Shown here piece after piece: positions 36,564 to 37,560 of a stretch of 37,560 bases of DNA. The first letter of the stretch is position 1. Every line of letters begins with the position of its first letter. A model generated the notes under the pieces. The model was given only the letters and a program-made list of their open reading frames with translations. It was not told the origin of the DNA and did no database searches. The position numbers and the translations under genes are program-made. This stretch comes from Verrucomicrobiota bacterium (lineage in GTDB: Bacteria > Verrucomicrobiota > Verrucomicrobiia > Opitutales > Opitutaceae), in contig JAEXPL010000324.1 in the NCBI GenBank assembly GCA_023446865.1, positions 1-37,560 on the forward strand, written 5' to 3'.

Positions 36564-37560
36564 ATGCCTAAGACCCTCGTCATCGCCGAGAACCCTAGCG
36601 TCGCCGCCGACATTGCCCGCGCCTTGGGCAAGGTCCCGAAGAAGGGCGAGGTTTTCGAAAACGAGGAGTACGTCATCAGCTCCGCCGTCGGCCACCTCGT
36701 CGAACTCGAGATGCCGGAGGACATCGACGAGAAGAAATACCGGTTCTGGCGCCTCGAGACGTTGCCGATCATCCCGGGCAAGTTCGGCGTGAAACCGATC
36801 GAGAAGACCAAGGAGCGTTTCCAGCTTCTGAAGAAGCTCATCGCCCGCGAAGACATCACGACCGTCCTTAACGCCTGCGACGCCGGCCGTGAGGGCGAGC
36901 TCATCTTCGGCTACATTCTCCAGGCCGCGAAATCCAAGAAGCCCGTGAAGCGCCTCTGGATGTCGTCGATGACCAACGAAGGCATCCGCACCGCCTTCAC
37001 GAAACTCCGCACCGGCGCCGAGATGCAGCCGCTGCAAGACGCAGCGCGCTGCCGCTCCGAGGCGGACTGGCTCATCGGCCTCAATGGCACCCGCGCCGTC
37101 ACCAAGCGCCTCTTCGGCTCCCGCAAGGGTTCCATGGCCACCGTCGGCCGCGTGCAAACGCCCACCCTGGCAATCGTGATGCAACGCGAGCGCGAGATCC
37201 GCGCCTTCAAGTCGCGCGCCTTCCACCGCGTCGTTGCGACCTTCAAAGTCACCGAGGGCGACTACGAGGGCACCTACGAGAAGCCGGATTTCAAGAAGAA
37301 CGGCGACGAGCACGACCGCGCCGAGCGTCTCTGGCAGCGCGCCGCCGCCGAGGCCGTGGCCGCCGCCACCCAGCCGGGCGCACAGGCCGCCGTCTCCGAC
37401 GAGAGCAAGCGCACCTCGCAGATCTCGCCACGCCTCTACGATCTCACCTCGCTCCAGCGCGACGCCAACAACCGCTTCTCCTTCTCCGCGCGCCGCACGC
37501 TCCAGATCGCGCAGAGCCTCTACGAGAAGCACAAGATGATCACCTACCCGCGTACCGACT
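36564..37560 (+). CDS. topB: DNA topoisomerase III, 3' end cut by window edge
   Basis: The first 332 residues of a type IA topoisomerase, which passes single strands to relax or decatenate DNA. The Toprim domain opens with TLVIAENPSVAADIARALG and SSAVGHLVEL and has the acidic cluster ACDAGREGELIF. The second Asp of the usual DxDxE set is Gly, as in many TopB proteins. Later blocks are ARCRSEADWLIGLNGTRAV and TVGRVQTPTLAIVMQRE. Catalytic Tyr328 is in MITYPRTD at the very end. The topoisomerase III assignment, against TopA, comes from the NACDAGREGE and VGRVQTPTL forms and the IAENPSVA start. The C-terminal zinc region is beyond the window. Confidence 0.9.
   Translation, partial: MPKTLVIAENPSVAADIARALGKVPKKGEVFENEEYVISSAVGHLVELEMPEDIDEKKYRFWRLETLPIIPGKFGVKPIEKTKERFQLLKKLIAREDITTVLNACDAGREGELIFGYILQAAKSKKPVKRLWMSSMTNEGIRTAFTKLRTGAEMQPLQDAARCRSEADWLIGLNGTRAVTKRLFGSRKGSMATVGRVQTPTLAIVMQREREIRAFKSRAFHRVVATFKVTEGDYEGTYEKPDFKKNGDEHDRAERLWQRAAAEAVAAATQPGAQAAVSDESKRTSQISPRLYDLTSLQRDANNRFSFSARRTLQIAQSLYEKHKMITYPRTD

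Overview
The window is about 37.5 kb of dense, very GC-rich bacterial chromosome. It carries some 28 protein genes, one tRNA gene and almost no intergenic space. It suggests a Gram-negative, outer-membrane-bearing member of the Verrucomicrobiota, probably close to Opitutaceae. The pointers are a Kdo transferase for lipopolysaccharide, a PEP-CTERM surface protein, a MenG/UbiE-type methyltransferase, a GldA/F/G-like ABC cluster followed by a DUF4340 protein, few Shine-Dalgarno sites, and many long antisense open frames caused by high GC. This placement is inference from gene content; no 16S rRNA is present.

Layout. 1-1694: the 3' end of biotin protein ligase (birA), then a PEP-CTERM protein gene. 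That gene lies between two perfect 72-bp copies of the last 24 codons of birA. 1695-7172: ABC-2 ATPase, permease, GldG-like protein and a DUF4340 repeat protein, all on the plus strand. 7305-9683: a hybrid sensor kinase with a periplasmic binding-protein-like sensor. 9756-11245 (minus): gcvH and gcvT of the glycine cleavage system. 11307-15990 (minus): a MacA/MacB-type exporter operon with adaptor, ATPase and two different FtsX-like permeases. 16125-18875 (minus): alpha/beta hydrolase, hisS, HU/IHF-like protein. 18978-22669 (plus): a ClpX-like AAA+ protein, a MenG/UbiE methyltransferase and a two-module membrane protein. 22691-26287 (minus): DUF255 thioredoxin-fold protein and Kdo transferase. 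26438-29326 (plus): M16 zinc peptidase. 29532-31046 (minus): sigma-54 activator, divergent from an M50 intramembrane protease (31106-32224). 32291-33255 (minus): Cys-rich secreted protein, tRNA-Leu(CAG), small unknown protein. 33449-37560: outer-membrane-like protein, pcm (minus), glycan-type membrane protein, and the 5' part of DNA topoisomerase III, which is cut by the window end.

Most of this is housekeeping and cell-envelope function. The most unusual items are four. (1) The 968-bp PEP-CTERM unit is bounded by an exact duplication of the birA 3' end, as if a small cassette had inserted and rebuilt the host gene. (2) The ClpX-like ATPase lacks the zinc-binding domain, keeps the ClpP-docking IGF motif, and seems to carry a second copy of its C-terminal small domain. 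(3) Two intergenic loci share the same paired-palindrome layout, both with 39-bp spacers. (4) A tiny secreted protein has 16 cysteines. No integrase, transposase, CRISPR array, phage genes or secondary-metabolite cluster was seen. No gene-free stretch exceeds about 220 bases.
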